Shown piece after piece: positions 10,176-19,007 of a DNA stretch of 64,000 nt. Source of the stretch: Rhizobium sp. NXC14 (GTDB taxonomy: Bacteria > Pseudomonadota > Alphaproteobacteria > Rhizobiales > Rhizobiaceae); assembly GCF_002117485.1 (NCBI RefSeq), contig NZ_CP021030.1, positions 3,709,501 to 3,773,500 on the forward strand, written 5' to 3'. The position numbers were made by a program, and so were the translations under genes. How positions within the stretch are numbered: position 1 is the first letter of the stretch; every line of letters starts with the position of its first letter. The notes under the pieces are model-generated. The model saw nothing but the letters and a program-made list of their open reading frames with translations. It had not been told where the DNA came from and did not search any database.

Positions 10176-11315
10176 CTAGATTCCCATGCTGCTTGGATCG
10201 AAGTTAAGGTCGAACTCATTCCAAGCGTCATACTTGTCCTTCGGAAGCATCGAGAAGGGTGCGGATTTCATGACAGCTCTGTATGCGCCGCCTTCCAACG
10301 CACGGCGTGTGGCATCGCTGCTGCTGCCGCCCGATGACTCGACTTCCGGCTGGCCGATAATGTTGCCATCCCTGTCGAGCTTCATATGTACCTTGATGAC
10401 CATGCCGGAAAGGCCTTCCATCCCCGGCGTGACAAGCCAGTTCCCCTCGATCAAGCCGCGCACAGCATCTTCTTCGCTCTGGCTGAGCTTTGAACCGCCA
10501 TTGCTCTTCTTCGCACCGAGCGATGCCTCCTGCGTCGAGCGCTTGGCGCCGCCGGTGGCAGGGTCGGTCTTGTTCAGCAAGGCCGAAATCTCGTCAGCAT
10601 TGAAATCGCTCTTCATCGTGGAGGCCGATTTCGCCACTTCCTGCTTCTTGTCGGCCTTCTTCTTGTCCGTCGGTTTTTCCGCAGCCTTCGGCTCGTCCGC
10701 GGGCTTTTCCGGCGGCTTTTCGGCAGGCTTCTGCGGTTCCGGCGGCTTTACCTGCGGCTTGACAACAGGCGTCGGCACCTTATCCGGTAGCGCTTCCGCA
10801 TCCGGCTTCGGCGACTCTTCAGGCTTGGCCTGCTCTTCCGGCGGCTTTTCCTCCGGCTTCGGCGGCGTCACTTCGACGGGCTTCGGCGGCGGAATGGAGG
10901 CAACCTCCTTCGGCTGCTCGACCTCAGTCTCTTCCTTGTTGACTTCCTTGACGTCGTTCGGCTTGGGATCGATCGTCGGCAATGGCTTCTCGCTCGAATT
11001 CGCCGCCGCAGCTTCGCTGTTGCTGGGCTTGGCGTTCGGGACCGGCGGCGTCTTCAGGTCGGCATTGTTGTCGCCGGCATTCTCAGACGGCTGCGCGATC
11101 GGCGGCCGTGTCGTCGGCACGGGCGCGGACGTCTCCTTCTTCGGAGCTTTCTTGTCGCCCTGCTGCATCTGGGTGATCGATTCTACCGGCACGAGATCGA
11201 CCGGCATCGCCTCGAAATCCTCGACCTTGAAGGATTCTGGCGCACTCAGCGACACCATCGCCCAGGTGAGCACCAGGCAATGCAGAACAGCAGATGTGAC
11301 GACGCTGGTCTTCAT
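10176..11315 (-). CDS. tolA: Tol-Pal inner-membrane force transducer TolA
   Basis: The 379-residue protein has one N-terminal membrane helix (about 6-25, VTSAVLHCLVLTWAMVSL). A very long linker (about 50-260) rich in Pro, Lys and Glu (PPKPVEVTPPKPEEKPPEEQ type repeats) follows, and a C-terminal TolA/TonB domain (about 300-379) ends in MLPKDKYDAWNEFDLNFD. It spans the periplasm to connect TolQR to TolB-Pal. The spacing to tolR is only 8 bp and the stop codon abuts the start of the paralogue, which shows operon organisation. Confidence 0.96.
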   Translation of the reverse strand: MKTSVVTSAVLHCLVLTWAMVSLSAPESFKVEDFEAMPVDLVPVESITQMQQGDKKAPKKETSAPVPTTRPPIAQPSENAGDNNADLKTPPVPNAKPSNSEAAAANSSEKPLPTIDPKPNDVKEVNKEETEVEQPKEVASIPPPKPVEVTPPKPEEKPPEEQAKPEESPKPDAEALPDKVPTPVVKPQVKPPEPQKPAEKPPEKPADEPKAAEKPTDKKKADKKQEVAKSASTMKSDFNADEISALLNKTDPATGGAKRSTQEASLGAKKSNGGSKLSQSEEDAVRGLIEGNWLVTPGMEGLSGMVIKVHMKLDRDGNIIGQPEVESSGGSSSDATRRALEGGAYRAVMKSAPFSMLPKDKYDAWNEFDLNFDPSSMGI

Positions 11316-11323
11316 CTTGAACG

Positions 11324-11779
11324 CTATTGGTCCTTCTTCTGCTGCGTCACGAGGCCGATATTCTTGAAACCGGCCCCCTGGATGCGAGCCATCACGTCGG
11401 CGATGACACCATAAGGCGCCGTCGCGTCGCCGCGCACGAAGATGCGTTCATTGTAGCCGGTGGTAGCGATCGCCTCGAGCTTGGCGGCGATCTCGGCGGC
11501 CGGGATCGGAGTTTCCTGCAGGTAGACTTCGCCGCTGTTCTTGACTGAAATCGTGATCGGCTGCGTCTCGGAATTCAGCGCCTTAGCCTGCGTTTCCGGC
11601 AGGTCGATCGGTACGCCGACGGTCATCATCGGCGCCGCGACCATGAAGATGATCAAAAGCACGAGCATGACGTCGACGAGCGGCGTCACGTTGATTTCGG
11701 AGATCACGGCCTTGTTCCGACCGCCGCGACGGCGGCGTCCGCCGCCTCCGCCGCCATTGCCTCCAACAGCCATACCCAT
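11324..11779 (-). CDS. tolR: Tol-Pal proton-channel subunit TolR
   Basis: The 151-residue ExbD/TolR protein has a Gly/Arg-rich cytoplasmic N-terminus (GGGGGGRRRRGGR), the segment ISEINVTPLVDVMLVLLIIFMV with the conserved Asp in PLVDVMLVL, and a periplasmic domain to residue 151. With TolQ it uses the proton gradient to energise TolA. ATG at 11779 has GGAG 9 bases upstream; a second Met at residue 3 is possible. It lies 18 bp after tolQ. Confidence 0.97.
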   Translation of the reverse strand: MGMAVGGNGGGGGGRRRRGGRNKAVISEINVTPLVDVMLVLLIIFMVAAPMMTVGVPIDLPETQAKALNSETQPITISVKNSGEVYLQETPIPAAEIAAKLEAIATTGYNERIFVRGDATAPYGVIADVMARIQGAGFKNIGLVTQQKKDQ

Positions 11780-11797
11780 GTGAGAATACTCCGTTGG

Positions 11798-12517
11798 TTA
11801 CTGCGCGGCAGCGCGGGGCTGCAGCTTCTCGTCGATCTGGCGCGAAAGGATGGCGGAGAATTCGTCCGCGAAACCCTCCATGCGCGCCGAGAGCTTGCCG
11901 GCATCGGCAGAGAACTTGTTGTAGGCGATGACGGCCGGAATAGCGGCGACGAGGCCGATCGCGGTGGCGAGCAATGCTTCAGCGATACCGGGTGCGACCA
12001 CCGCGAGGTTCGTCGATTTCGAGCCAGCGATCGCCTGGAACGAGGTCATGATGCCGACGACCGTGCCGAAGAGACCGATGAACGGGCCGGCCGAACCGAT
12101 GGTCGCGAGCGATCCCAAACGGGCGCCGAGATATTCGGTTTCACGGGCGAGCGTCACGTCCATGGCGCGGTCGATACGCATCTGCAGGCCGATCGGCGAG
12201 CGGGCGCCGCGTTCGAAGGATTTCTTCCATTCGCGCATGGCTGCGACGAAGATCGACGCCAGGCCGGTGTTGTTGCGTTCGGACAGCGAACGATAGAGTT
12301 CTTCCAGCGACTGGCCCGACCAGAAAACCTGCTCGAACTTGTCGAACTGGCGTCTTGCGCGGCCATAGGCCAGATACTTGTCGATGACGATCGCCCAGGT
12401 CCAGACCGAGGCTGCGATGAGCCCGAGCATGACGAGCTTGACGACGATGCCGGCCTGCATGAAAAGCGACCAGAGGCTGACGTCCGTCGTGGCTGCTGCC
12501 AATCCTACTTGTTCCAT
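11798..12517 (-). CDS. tolQ: Tol-Pal proton-channel subunit TolQ
   Basis: The 239-residue MotA/TolQ/ExbB protein has three membrane helices: about 15-37 (SLFMQAGIVVKLVMLGLIAAS), then GSLATIGSAGPFIGLFGTVVGIM, and IAEALLATAIGLVAAIPAVIAYN. The conserved helix-2 and helix-3 features are present. ATG at 12517 (MEQVGLAAATTDVS) is preferred over an upstream Met at 12568 because the family start aligns there and a GGA lies just upstream. It heads the tolQRA segment; a ~360-bp gap separates it from ybgC. Confidence 0.96.
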   Translation of the reverse strand: MEQVGLAAATTDVSLWSLFMQAGIVVKLVMLGLIAASVWTWAIVIDKYLAYGRARRQFDKFEQVFWSGQSLEELYRSLSERNNTGLASIFVAAMREWKKSFERGARSPIGLQMRIDRAMDVTLARETEYLGARLGSLATIGSAGPFIGLFGTVVGIMTSFQAIAGSKSTNLAVVAPGIAEALLATAIGLVAAIPAVIAYNKFSADAGKLSARMEGFADEFSAILSRQIDEKLQPRAAAQ

Positions 12518-12880
12518 TGATCCAAAATCCCCGAATCCAAACGCCCGGCGCTGGACCGGGCGGCACAAAATGATCTCGCAAGAAGTGTCCGGGACCGCCG
12601 CCCAAAGCCCTGGTCAAGCTTCCAAGCTCTTCTTCCGCCTTCTTGCCGTCAAATTTGGTCAAAGGAAGGCGTGCACCGCACAAACTCCGACTTTCCCAGT
12701 AAGACACTATTATGGTTAATAGATCGTTAGTGCCAGACGATGACAGAAAGCCTGTGTTCGGAAGGTTTTGTTCCATGGATTACTTGACCGGAGCATGGTC
12801 CGGCTGCCGAAAGAGCGCTCATCCTGCAGCGCGGGAATTCCTTCACATAAAGTTCAAGTTTTGACAAGGCCGATTCGGAA
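12518..12880. other. Intergenic region between ybgC and tolQ
   Basis: This 363-bp gap holds no convincing gene. Its main recognisable feature is the TTAACCATAAT element at 12709-12719, so it probably carries the tolQ promoter. Short open frames here have no plausible start context. Confidence 0.5.
12709..12719 (-). promoter_or_regulatory. TTAACCATAAT element upstream of tolQ
   Basis: The 11-mer is identical to the one before pal and in the same orientation, about 190 bp before the tolQ start. The ATAAT part could be a -10 hexamer and TTAACCAT a CtrA-type half-motif. Regulation is inferred only. Confidence 0.4.
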
Positions 12881-13336
12881 CTACAGCGGCCGGCTACCTT
12901 CCAGGAACTTTGCCGCCAGCGTTTCGGGCAGCCGCCGCGGCCGCCCCTTGGCGTTGATGACGGCGATGATCACCTTGGCTGCAATCAGCAGAGTTTCGCC
13001 TGACCGGATCTGCTGGTTGAGCACCATCTTGGCGCCTCCGGCCTTTTCAGTATGCGTCAGGATCGTCAGCACGTCATCCATGCGCGCGGGACTCTTGAAG
13101 TCGATCTCCATGCGGTGGACGACGAAGACGAGGCCTTCTTCATCGGCGCTGACGAGCTCGCGCTGCTCGACGCCGAGGCAGCGCAGATAATCGGTGCGGC
13201 CGCGCTCGAGGAAATGCAGGTAGCGGGCGTGATAGACGAGGCCGGAGAAATCCGTATCTTCATAATAGACCCGCTGAACGAGGCGATGTCCGGCCTCCGT
13301 CAGCTCTCCCGAGATGGAAAAAGGGCGTTCGGTCAT
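12881..13336 (-). CDS. ybgC: Tol-Pal-associated acyl-CoA thioesterase YbgC
   Basis: This 151-residue hotdog-fold (4HBT) thioesterase carries the family signature VYYEDTDFSGLVYHARYL (about 23-40) with the catalytic Asp of the DTD-x-x-G-x-VYH motif. In other bacteria it hydrolyses acyl-CoA thioesters and is the standard first gene of tol-pal. ATG at 13336 is preceded by TTTGGAGAAAATT; a longer frame to 13393 is rejected. It is divergent from sqdB across a 162-bp region with a 22-bp-period repeat. Confidence 0.94.
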   Translation of the reverse strand: MTERPFSISGELTEAGHRLVQRVYYEDTDFSGLVYHARYLHFLERGRTDYLRCLGVEQRELVSADEEGLVFVVHRMEIDFKSPARMDDVLTILTHTEKAGGAKMVLNQQIRSGETLLIAAKVIIAVINAKGRPRRLPETLAAKFLEGSRPL

Positions 13337-13390
13337 AATTTTCTCCAAAGTGAGGTGCCCTCTTTGGCGCAACGTTTGGCGGCAAGCAAG

Positions 13391-13444
13391 CATTGAATGC
13401 CGGGCCGGCCGGCATGGAATGCGCCGCCGGCCGGCATTGAATGA
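13391..13444. repeat. Three 22-bp-spaced direct repeats in the ybgC-sqdB divergent promoter region
   Basis: CATTGAATGC (13391), CATGGAATGC (13413) and CATTGAATGA (13435) recur with exactly 22-bp spacing. The first two units are each followed by a GC block ending in GCCGGCCGG. A 22-bp period places each copy on the same DNA face. The units could be regulator sites or a small tandem duplication; I do not recognise the motif. Confidence 0.6.
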
Positions 13445-13498
13445 TTGTCATAATTCCTAACTATTCCCGATAATAGCGACCGATCAGGAGACGATGCG

Positions 13499-14719
13499 AT
13501 GAAGATTGCGGTTATGGGCGGAGACGGTTTCATTGGTTGGCCCACCTCGCTCCACCTTTCCGATGCCGGTCATGACATCCATATCCTCGACAATCTCTCG
13601 CGCCGCTGGATAGACACCGAACTCGGCGTTCAGTCGCTCACCCCGATGGATTCGATCCAGGAGCGCACGCGCATCTGGCACGCAGAAACTGGACGCCGTA
13701 TCCACTTCAATCTGATCGATCTCGCTAGGGATTACGAACTTCTGAAGAAATGGCTTTCGGAACACCGGCCGGACGCGATCATCCATTTTGCCGAACAGCG
13801 GGCCGCGCCCTATTCGATGAAGAGCGACCGCCACAAGAACTACACGGTCAACAACAATGTCAGTGCCACGCACAACCTCCTGAACGCGCTGACCGATCTC
13901 AATCTCGACGCCCACCTCATCCATCTCGGCACCATGGGCGTCTATGGCTATTCGACGGTCGGTGCAGCCATCCCCGAAGGCTATCTGCCGGTCGGCGTTG
14001 AAACCGTGGACGGCGAAACGGTCAGCCAGGAGATTCTCTACCCCTCCAATCCGGGCTCGATCTACCACATGACCAAGTGCCTGGATCAGCTTCTCTTCCA
14101 ATTCTACGCCAAGAACGACGGCTTGCGGATCACCGACCTGCACCAAGGCATCGTCTGGGGCACGCATACCGAGCAAACGCGCCGCCACGCGCAGCTGATC
14201 AACCGTTTCGATTACGACGGCGATTACGGCACGGTGTTGAACCGTTTCCTCATTCAGGCAGCGATCGGTTATCCGCTGACGGTGCACGGCACCGGCGGCC
14301 AGACCCGCGCCTTCATCCACATCCAGGATTCGGTGCGCTGCATCGAGCTGGCGCTGAAGAACCCGCCCGTCCGCGGCGCCCGCGTCGAGATCTTCAATCA
14401 AATGACGGAAACCCACCGGGTGCGAGACCTCGCCGAGATGATCGCCAGGATGAGCGGCGCCAAGATCGCCTGGCTGCCCAACCCGCGCAAGGAGGCTGCC
14501 GAAAACGAGCTGATCGTGCGGAACGAAAAGTTCCTCGACCTTGGCCTTGAACCGACCACGCTGGAAGCCGGGCTGCTGGGCGAAATCGTCGACGTGGCGA
14601 AGAAATTCGCCTATCGCGTCGACCGCTCTCGCGTGCCGGCCGTCTCCGCCTGGACTAAAGACATTGCCGCGACGCTCAATCACGATCCGGAAGGCAAGCG
14701 GCTGAAGTCTGTGTCATGA
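13499..14719 (+). CDS. sqdB: UDP-sulfoquinovose synthase SqdB
   Basis: SqdB makes UDP-sulfoquinovose from UDP-glucose and sulfite, the first step of sulfolipid (SQDG) synthesis. This short-chain dehydrogenase of 406 residues has the NAD-binding MGGDGFIGW (6-14), LDNLSRR, the Tyr-x-x-x-Lys active pair in GSIYHMTK (near 187) and the family signature GTMGVYGYS. AGGAG lies 8 bp before ATG 13499. It overlaps sqdD by 4 bp (ATGA), marking a translationally coupled sqdBDC operon. In other alphaproteobacteria SQDG replaces phospholipids under phosphate limitation, but I see no good Pho box here. Confidence 0.96.
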   Translation: MKIAVMGGDGFIGWPTSLHLSDAGHDIHILDNLSRRWIDTELGVQSLTPMDSIQERTRIWHAETGRRIHFNLIDLARDYELLKKWLSEHRPDAIIHFAEQRAAPYSMKSDRHKNYTVNNNVSATHNLLNALTDLNLDAHLIHLGTMGVYGYSTVGAAIPEGYLPVGVETVDGETVSQEILYPSNPGSIYHMTKCLDQLLFQFYAKNDGLRITDLHQGIVWGTHTEQTRRHAQLINRFDYDGDYGTVLNRFLIQAAIGYPLTVHGTGGQTRAFIHIQDSVRCIELALKNPPVRGARVEIFNQMTETHRVRDLAEMIARMSGAKIAWLPNPRKEAAENELIVRNEKFLDLGLEPTTLEAGLLGEIVDVAKKFAYRVDRSRVPAVSAWTKDIAATLNHDPEGKRLKSVS

Positions 14720-15567
14720 GCGAAGGCGATATGACGAGAGTGATCGAAATCCCCGGCCGTTTCGCCTACGTCACCCTGGTCACCAATGCTGATTATGCGA
14801 TGGGCGCAACCGCCCTCGCCCGCTCCCTGCGCCGGACCGACACCGCAGCCGATCTCGTCGTCCTTCACACCGGGGGCGTCGACGCGGCGGCCCTCGCCCC
14901 GCTTAAGACCCTTGACTGCCGCCTGATCCAGGTCGGGCACCTGCCGCTCTCCGATACCTTCAACGAGCGCCACGCCCGCGGCCATCTCCACTCCGCCGCC
15001 CCCTTCACTAAAGGCCGCAAGCCGGAGTTCCATTCGCCGCTCGACAATTTCTGCAAGCTCAGGCTCTGGCAGCTGGTGGAGTATGAGCGCTGCGTCTTCA
15101 TCGATGCCGACGCCCTGGTGCTGAAGAACGTCGACAGGCTCTTCCTCTATCCGGAATTTTCTGCCGCTCCCAACGTCTATGAAAGTCTCGCCGACTTTCG
15201 CCGCTTGAATTCCGGCGTCTTCGTCGCCACGCCGTCGCATGACACATTCGGGAAAATGCTCGAAAGCCTCGACAGGCCCGAGGCTTTCTGGCGACGCACC
15301 GACCAGACCTTTCTGCAGACGTTCTTCCCGGAATGGCACGGCCTACCGGTCTATTTCAACATGCTGCAATATGTATGGTTCACCATGCCGGAGCTTTGGG
15401 ACTGGAAGAGCATTTCGATCGTGCACTATCAGTATGAAAAACCGTGGGAAAAGGATCATCCCAAGGCAAAACAACTACAACCATTGATCGACCTGTGGCA
15501 CAATATACACGATCATGGCGACTTGCCTCAGATCACGGCGCTGGGAAATCCGGAAGGGACGGCATGA
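14716..15567 (+). CDS. sqdD: Glycosyltransferase family 8 protein SqdD
   Basis: The 283-residue glycogenin-like GT8 enzyme has the metal-binding DxD in FIDADALVL (DAD at 130-132), an N-terminal YVTLVTNADYAMGA nucleotide-sugar motif and a downstream LNSGVFVATPS. In Rhodobacter the product of this gene is thought to take part in sulfoquinovosyl transfer. Here its position between sqdB and sqdC, with 4-bp overlaps on both sides, makes that assignment firm. Confidence 0.9.
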   Translation: MSEGDMTRVIEIPGRFAYVTLVTNADYAMGATALARSLRRTDTAADLVVLHTGGVDAAALAPLKTLDCRLIQVGHLPLSDTFNERHARGHLHSAAPFTKGRKPEFHSPLDNFCKLRLWQLVEYERCVFIDADALVLKNVDRLFLYPEFSAAPNVYESLADFRRLNSGVFVATPSHDTFGKMLESLDRPEAFWRRTDQTFLQTFFPEWHGLPVYFNMLQYVWFTMPELWDWKSISIVHYQYEKPWEKDHPKAKQLQPLIDLWHNIHDHGDLPQITALGNPEGTA

Positions 15568-16484
15568 AAGTATTGGTATCCGGGGGAACGGGTCTCGTCG
15601 GCCGGTACGTCGTCGAGGAGCTGTTGGCCGCCGGCTATCAGGTGATTGTCGGCGGGCGCCGGGCGCCGCTGCCGCGTTTCTTCTCTCGCCCGGTCGAGTA
15701 CGCAGCACTCTCCCTCGATCCCGATAAGGATCAGATCGACGTCTTCGACGACGCTTACTTCTTCGTGCACGCCGCCTTCAGCCATGTTCCCGGCAAATAT
15801 CGCGGCGGCGAGGGCGACGATCCCGAGAGCTTCCACAGATTGAACCTCGACGGCACCGTCCGGCTCTTCGAAGCGGCCAAACGCGCCGGGACGCGCCGTT
15901 GCGTCTTCCTGTCCAGCCGCGCTGCCTATGGCGATCAACCGCCGGGAACCGAGCTTGTCGAAACGATGCTTCCAAAACCGGAGACGCTCTACGGCCAGGT
16001 GAAACTCGACGCCGAAGGCGCGCTCAGCCATCTCTCGACGCCGGGTTTTGCCGGCGTAAGCCTGAGGGCAACTGGTGTCTATGGCGATCTCCCACCGAAC
16101 AAATGGGATGGCCTCGTCGCCGATTATCTCGCCGGCCGGCCGGTCGCTGCTCGCGCCGGGACGGAGGTTCATGGTCGCGACCTCGGCCGCGCGGTGCGGC
16201 TGATGCTGGAGACGGAAAGCACCCGCATCTCGGGCGAAGTCTTCAACATATCGGACATAACAGTCGACACGCGCGACATTCTCGCGGCTATCCGCCGTGA
16301 AACGAGCTGTCCCCACGCTTTGCCGCCCCCCGCCGACAAGGCTGCCCTCAATCCGATGAACACGGCGAAAATCCGTGCGCTCGGCTGGCTGCCAGGTGGA
16401 ACTCCTCTGTTCGAGGAAACGATGCGGTGGCTGGCGACCGCCTTGCCGGTGTCGCCGCGGCACGAATCTGCGCAGTATCGATAG
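15564..16484 (+). CDS. sqdC: NAD-dependent epimerase/dehydratase SqdC
   Basis: The 306-residue extended short-chain dehydrogenase has N-terminal SGGTGLVGRYVVEEL (Rossmann GxxGxxG at about 7-13), SSRAAYGD and the catalytic YGQVK. In S. meliloti and Rhodobacter sqdC belongs to the sulfolipid operon, but its step is not settled. ATG at 15564 overlaps the sqdD stop (ATGA); a longer in-frame extension runs back inside sqdD and is rejected. Confidence 0.88.
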   Translation: MKVLVSGGTGLVGRYVVEELLAAGYQVIVGGRRAPLPRFFSRPVEYAALSLDPDKDQIDVFDDAYFFVHAAFSHVPGKYRGGEGDDPESFHRLNLDGTVRLFEAAKRAGTRRCVFLSSRAAYGDQPPGTELVETMLPKPETLYGQVKLDAEGALSHLSTPGFAGVSLRATGVYGDLPPNKWDGLVADYLAGRPVAARAGTEVHGRDLGRAVRLMLETESTRISGEVFNISDITVDTRDILAAIRRETSCPHALPPPADKAALNPMNTAKIRALGWLPGGTPLFEETMRWLATALPVSPRHESAQYR

Positions 16485-16615
16485 GCATCCTCGTCTGACG
16501 ATCGGTAACCGCAGGGTGATACGACGTGAAACGGGTGCAGCCCTGTCGCAGCCGGCATTTGCATCGGGTCTCCAGCCGGCTATGCTCGGTTAGACCTCTC
16601 AATCCGGCAGATCGA
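16485..16615 (+). other. Leader upstream of ygfA with hairpin potential
   Basis: Two inverted repeats stand out: CAGGG (16512-16516) with CCCTG (16541-16545), and GGTCT (16567-16571) with AGACC (16592-16596) around AGCCGGCT. In many proteobacteria 6S RNA lies next to ygfA, so a structured RNA here is conceivable. I could not form a convincing closing stem or central bubble, so I make no 6S call. Confidence 0.25.
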
Positions 16616-17203
16616 ATGACCGCAAAAGAACTGAAAGCGCAGCTGCGCAACGAACGGCTGGCCGCCCGCGACGCCATCGCTCCTGAAGAGCGCATCTCCA
16701 AAAGCCTTGCAATGGCCGATCACGCCGGCGAGGCGGTCGCCTTCGAGCCGGGCACCATCATCTCCGGCTTCCTGCCGATCCGGTCGGAGGCCGATCTCAG
16801 GCCGCTGATGTCGCGCTTTGCAGCACGCGGCGCGCGGCTCTGCGTGCCGGCGATCCTCGACAAGCAGACCATCGTCTTTCGCGAATTGGCGGAAGGCGCA
16901 CCGCTTGTCGCTACCGGTTTCGGCACGGTCGGCCCAACCGAGCATGCCGCCGTCCTGGATCCCGAGATCATGCTGGTGCCGCTTTCGGCTTTCGATGTCA
17001 GAGGCCACCGCATCGGCTACGGCGCCGGCCACTACGACCGCGCCATCAGCCGGCTCAGAGAGAAAGGCCTGCACCCCAAGCTGATCGGCATTGCATTCGA
17101 CTGCCAGGAAGTGGCACATGTGCCCGACGAGCCGCATGACATAAGCCTGGATGCCATCCTGACAGAAAGCGGCCTTCGCTTTTTTGCTTCTTGGATTGGA
17201 TAG
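16616..17203 (+). CDS. ygfA: 5-formyltetrahydrofolate cyclo-ligase
   Basis: This 195-residue enzyme converts 5-formyl-THF to 5,10-methenyl-THF using ATP. It has the N-terminal basic helix (KAQLRNERLAARDAI), ISGFLPIRSEADLRPL, and the C-terminal family signature RGHRIGYGAGHYDRAI followed by GIAFDCQE. ATG at 16616 (MTAKELK) is the family start; an in-frame Met at 16526 has no support. It is followed after 3 bp by the YmdB-like gene. Confidence 0.94.
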   Translation: MTAKELKAQLRNERLAARDAIAPEERISKSLAMADHAGEAVAFEPGTIISGFLPIRSEADLRPLMSRFAARGARLCVPAILDKQTIVFRELAEGAPLVATGFGTVGPTEHAAVLDPEIMLVPLSAFDVRGHRIGYGAGHYDRAISRLREKGLHPKLIGIAFDCQEVAHVPDEPHDISLDAILTESGLRFFASWIG

Positions 17204-17206
17204 GGA

Positions 17207-18031
17207 ATGCGGCTGCTTTTTTTGGGTGACATGGTCGGCAAGACGGGACGCACGGCGGTCTGGGACCGCCTCCCCGGCCTGATCTCCGACCTCAGGCTCG
17301 ATTTTGTCGTCGTTAACGGCGAGAATGCCGCCGGCGGTTTCGGCATCACCGAGGACATCTTTCTCGAAACGATCAATGCCGGTGCCGATGTGGTGACGAC
17401 CGGCAATCACGTCTGGGACCAGAAGGAAGCCGTCGCCTTTGCCGGGCGGCACGATCAATTCCTGCGGCCGGCCAATTATCCGCAAGGCACGCCAGGGCGC
17501 GGCTCCGGCCTTTTCTATGCCAGGAACGGTGCGCGGGTGCTCGTTGCCAATGTCATGGGCCGCGTCTTCATGCATCCGGAACTCGACGACCCCTTCAAAT
17601 CGGCGGAAGCGATCCTCGATGCCTGCCCGCTGAAAGAGCAGGCCGATGCAATCGTCTTCGATTTCCATGCCGAAGCGACCAGCGAGAAGCAATGCTTTGG
17701 CCATTTCGTCGACGGCCGCGCCAGTTTCGTCGTCGGCACCCACACCCATGTGCCGACCGCCGATGCGCAGATCCTGAACGGCGGCACCGCCTATATGTCG
17801 GATGCCGGCATGTGCGGCGACTACGACTCCTCCCTCGGCATGGACAAGGAGGAGCCACTCAACCGCTTCATCTCCAAGATGCCGAAGGGCCGCATGGAAG
17901 CGGCAAGCGGCCCGGCGACGATCTGCGGCGTCGGCGTCGAGATTTCCGATGCCACGGGACTGGCCGAAAAGATCGCGCCGCTTCGGCTCGGGCCGCGTTT
18001 GGCCGAAACGGTGCCGGAGTTCTGGCGGTAA
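17207..18031 (+). CDS. YmdB-family metallophosphoesterase (TIGR00282)
   Basis: The 274-residue protein is a dinuclear-metal phosphodiesterase of the YmdB family; Bacillus YmdB hydrolyses cyclic nucleotides. Metal-binding motifs in order are GDMVGKTGR (near 7), NGENAAGGFG (near 39), TTGNHVWD (near 64), DFHAEATSEK and GTHTHVPTADA. The pattern is the full family set, so it should be active. It is cotranscribed with the cyclo-ligase (3-bp gap), a linkage common in alphaproteobacteria. Confidence 0.92.
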   Translation: MRLLFLGDMVGKTGRTAVWDRLPGLISDLRLDFVVVNGENAAGGFGITEDIFLETINAGADVVTTGNHVWDQKEAVAFAGRHDQFLRPANYPQGTPGRGSGLFYARNGARVLVANVMGRVFMHPELDDPFKSAEAILDACPLKEQADAIVFDFHAEATSEKQCFGHFVDGRASFVVGTHTHVPTADAQILNGGTAYMSDAGMCGDYDSSLGMDKEEPLNRFISKMPKGRMEAASGPATICGVGVEISDATGLAEKIAPLRLGPRLAETVPEFWR

Positions 18032-18131
18032 TCCAGCCGCTCCAACACGCAATTGTGAGCATCGCGGCTCTGGACCGCTGCGACCTCATGACGCATCCTC
18101 CGCCGCTCAATGAAAGCGCCGGAGGGGTGGC

Positions 18132-18977
18132 ATGAGGCCGCATTATCTTATCCTCGCTATCACATGCCTGACGGCCTTCGCCGCATCAGATCCCGCCGAG
18201 GCACAGGAGCAGCGCCGGCGAGCCAGCCAATGCCACGTGATCGCCGAGAATATGCCCAGGGCGACCTTCGTCAGTTTCTCCGTCGCCCCGGCGCCGATGC
18301 CGGCTGTATCCGAAGGCGAGAATGTTAGATTTGCCTATCTCGGCCATTCCACCTTCGAAATCGAGACACCCGGCGGCATCATTATCGCGACGGATTATAA
18401 TGGCTGGTACAAGCCGGCGACGACCCCCGATGTCGTCACGATGAACAAGGCTCATACGACTCACTTCACCCTGACGCCTGAGCCCGACATCAAGCATGTG
18501 CTCCACGGCTGGAGCGACGTGCCGGGCGAGAAGGCCAGCATCAATCTCGTCGTCGGCGATGCCTATATCCGCAACGTCACGACCGATATCCGCTTCAGCT
18601 ACGGCCTCGGCGGGTCGCAGGAGGATGGAAACTCGATTTTCATCTTCGAAATTGCCGGTCTCTGCATCGGCCATCTCGGCCATCTGCACTACGAGCTGAC
18701 TGATAGCCATTATACCGAAATCGGCCGCCTTGACGTCGTCATGGTGCCCGTCGACGGCGGCCTGACCATGGGCGCCGACAGCATGAGCCGCGTCATCAAG
18801 CGGCTACGCTCGTCGCTGATCCTGCCGATGCACCGCCGTGGCCCGCCGGTCAATGCCTTCGTCTCCATGTTCGGAAAGGACTTCGATATCACTTATGCGC
18901 CTGATGACAGCCTCACCGTTTCCATGCGCACGCTTCCCAGGAAGCCGCTGATCTATGTGATGAAGGGCGTGCAGTAA
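18132..18977 (+). CDS. Secreted metallo-beta-lactamase-fold hydrolase (UlaG-like)
   Basis: The 281-residue protein has a signal peptide (cleavage near PAEAQ-E, residue 25) followed by an MBL fold resembling L-ascorbate-6-phosphate lactonase-like proteins. Candidate metal ligands are LGHSTFEIETPGGIIIATD (near 71), NKAHTTHF (about 105) and HLGHLHYEL (about 183), and VPVDGGLTMG and PMHRRGPPVNAF lie further on. The substrate is unknown and the signal peptide suggests periplasmic action. It lies 100 bp after the YmdB-like gene and may be cotranscribed with it. Confidence 0.8.
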   Translation: MRPHYLILAITCLTAFAASDPAEAQEQRRRASQCHVIAENMPRATFVSFSVAPAPMPAVSEGENVRFAYLGHSTFEIETPGGIIIATDYNGWYKPATTPDVVTMNKAHTTHFTLTPEPDIKHVLHGWSDVPGEKASINLVVGDAYIRNVTTDIRFSYGLGGSQEDGNSIFIFEIAGLCIGHLGHLHYELTDSHYTEIGRLDVVMVPVDGGLTMGADSMSRVIKRLRSSLILPMHRRGPPVNAFVSMFGKDFDITYAPDDSLTVSMRTLPRKPLIYVMKGVQ

Positions 18978-19007
18978 AAGCCGGCGGGCCCCTCCAAACC
19001 TTGCTGA

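Noticed and set aside
13441..13460. Possible Pho box upstream of sqdB
   Set aside because: Only the first half (TTGTCAT) resembles the consensus; the second half-site at the right spacing does not match.
16485..16615. 6S RNA upstream of ygfA
   Set aside because: The location fits, but I could not find the long closing stem and central bubble needed, so it is recorded only as a leader with hairpins.
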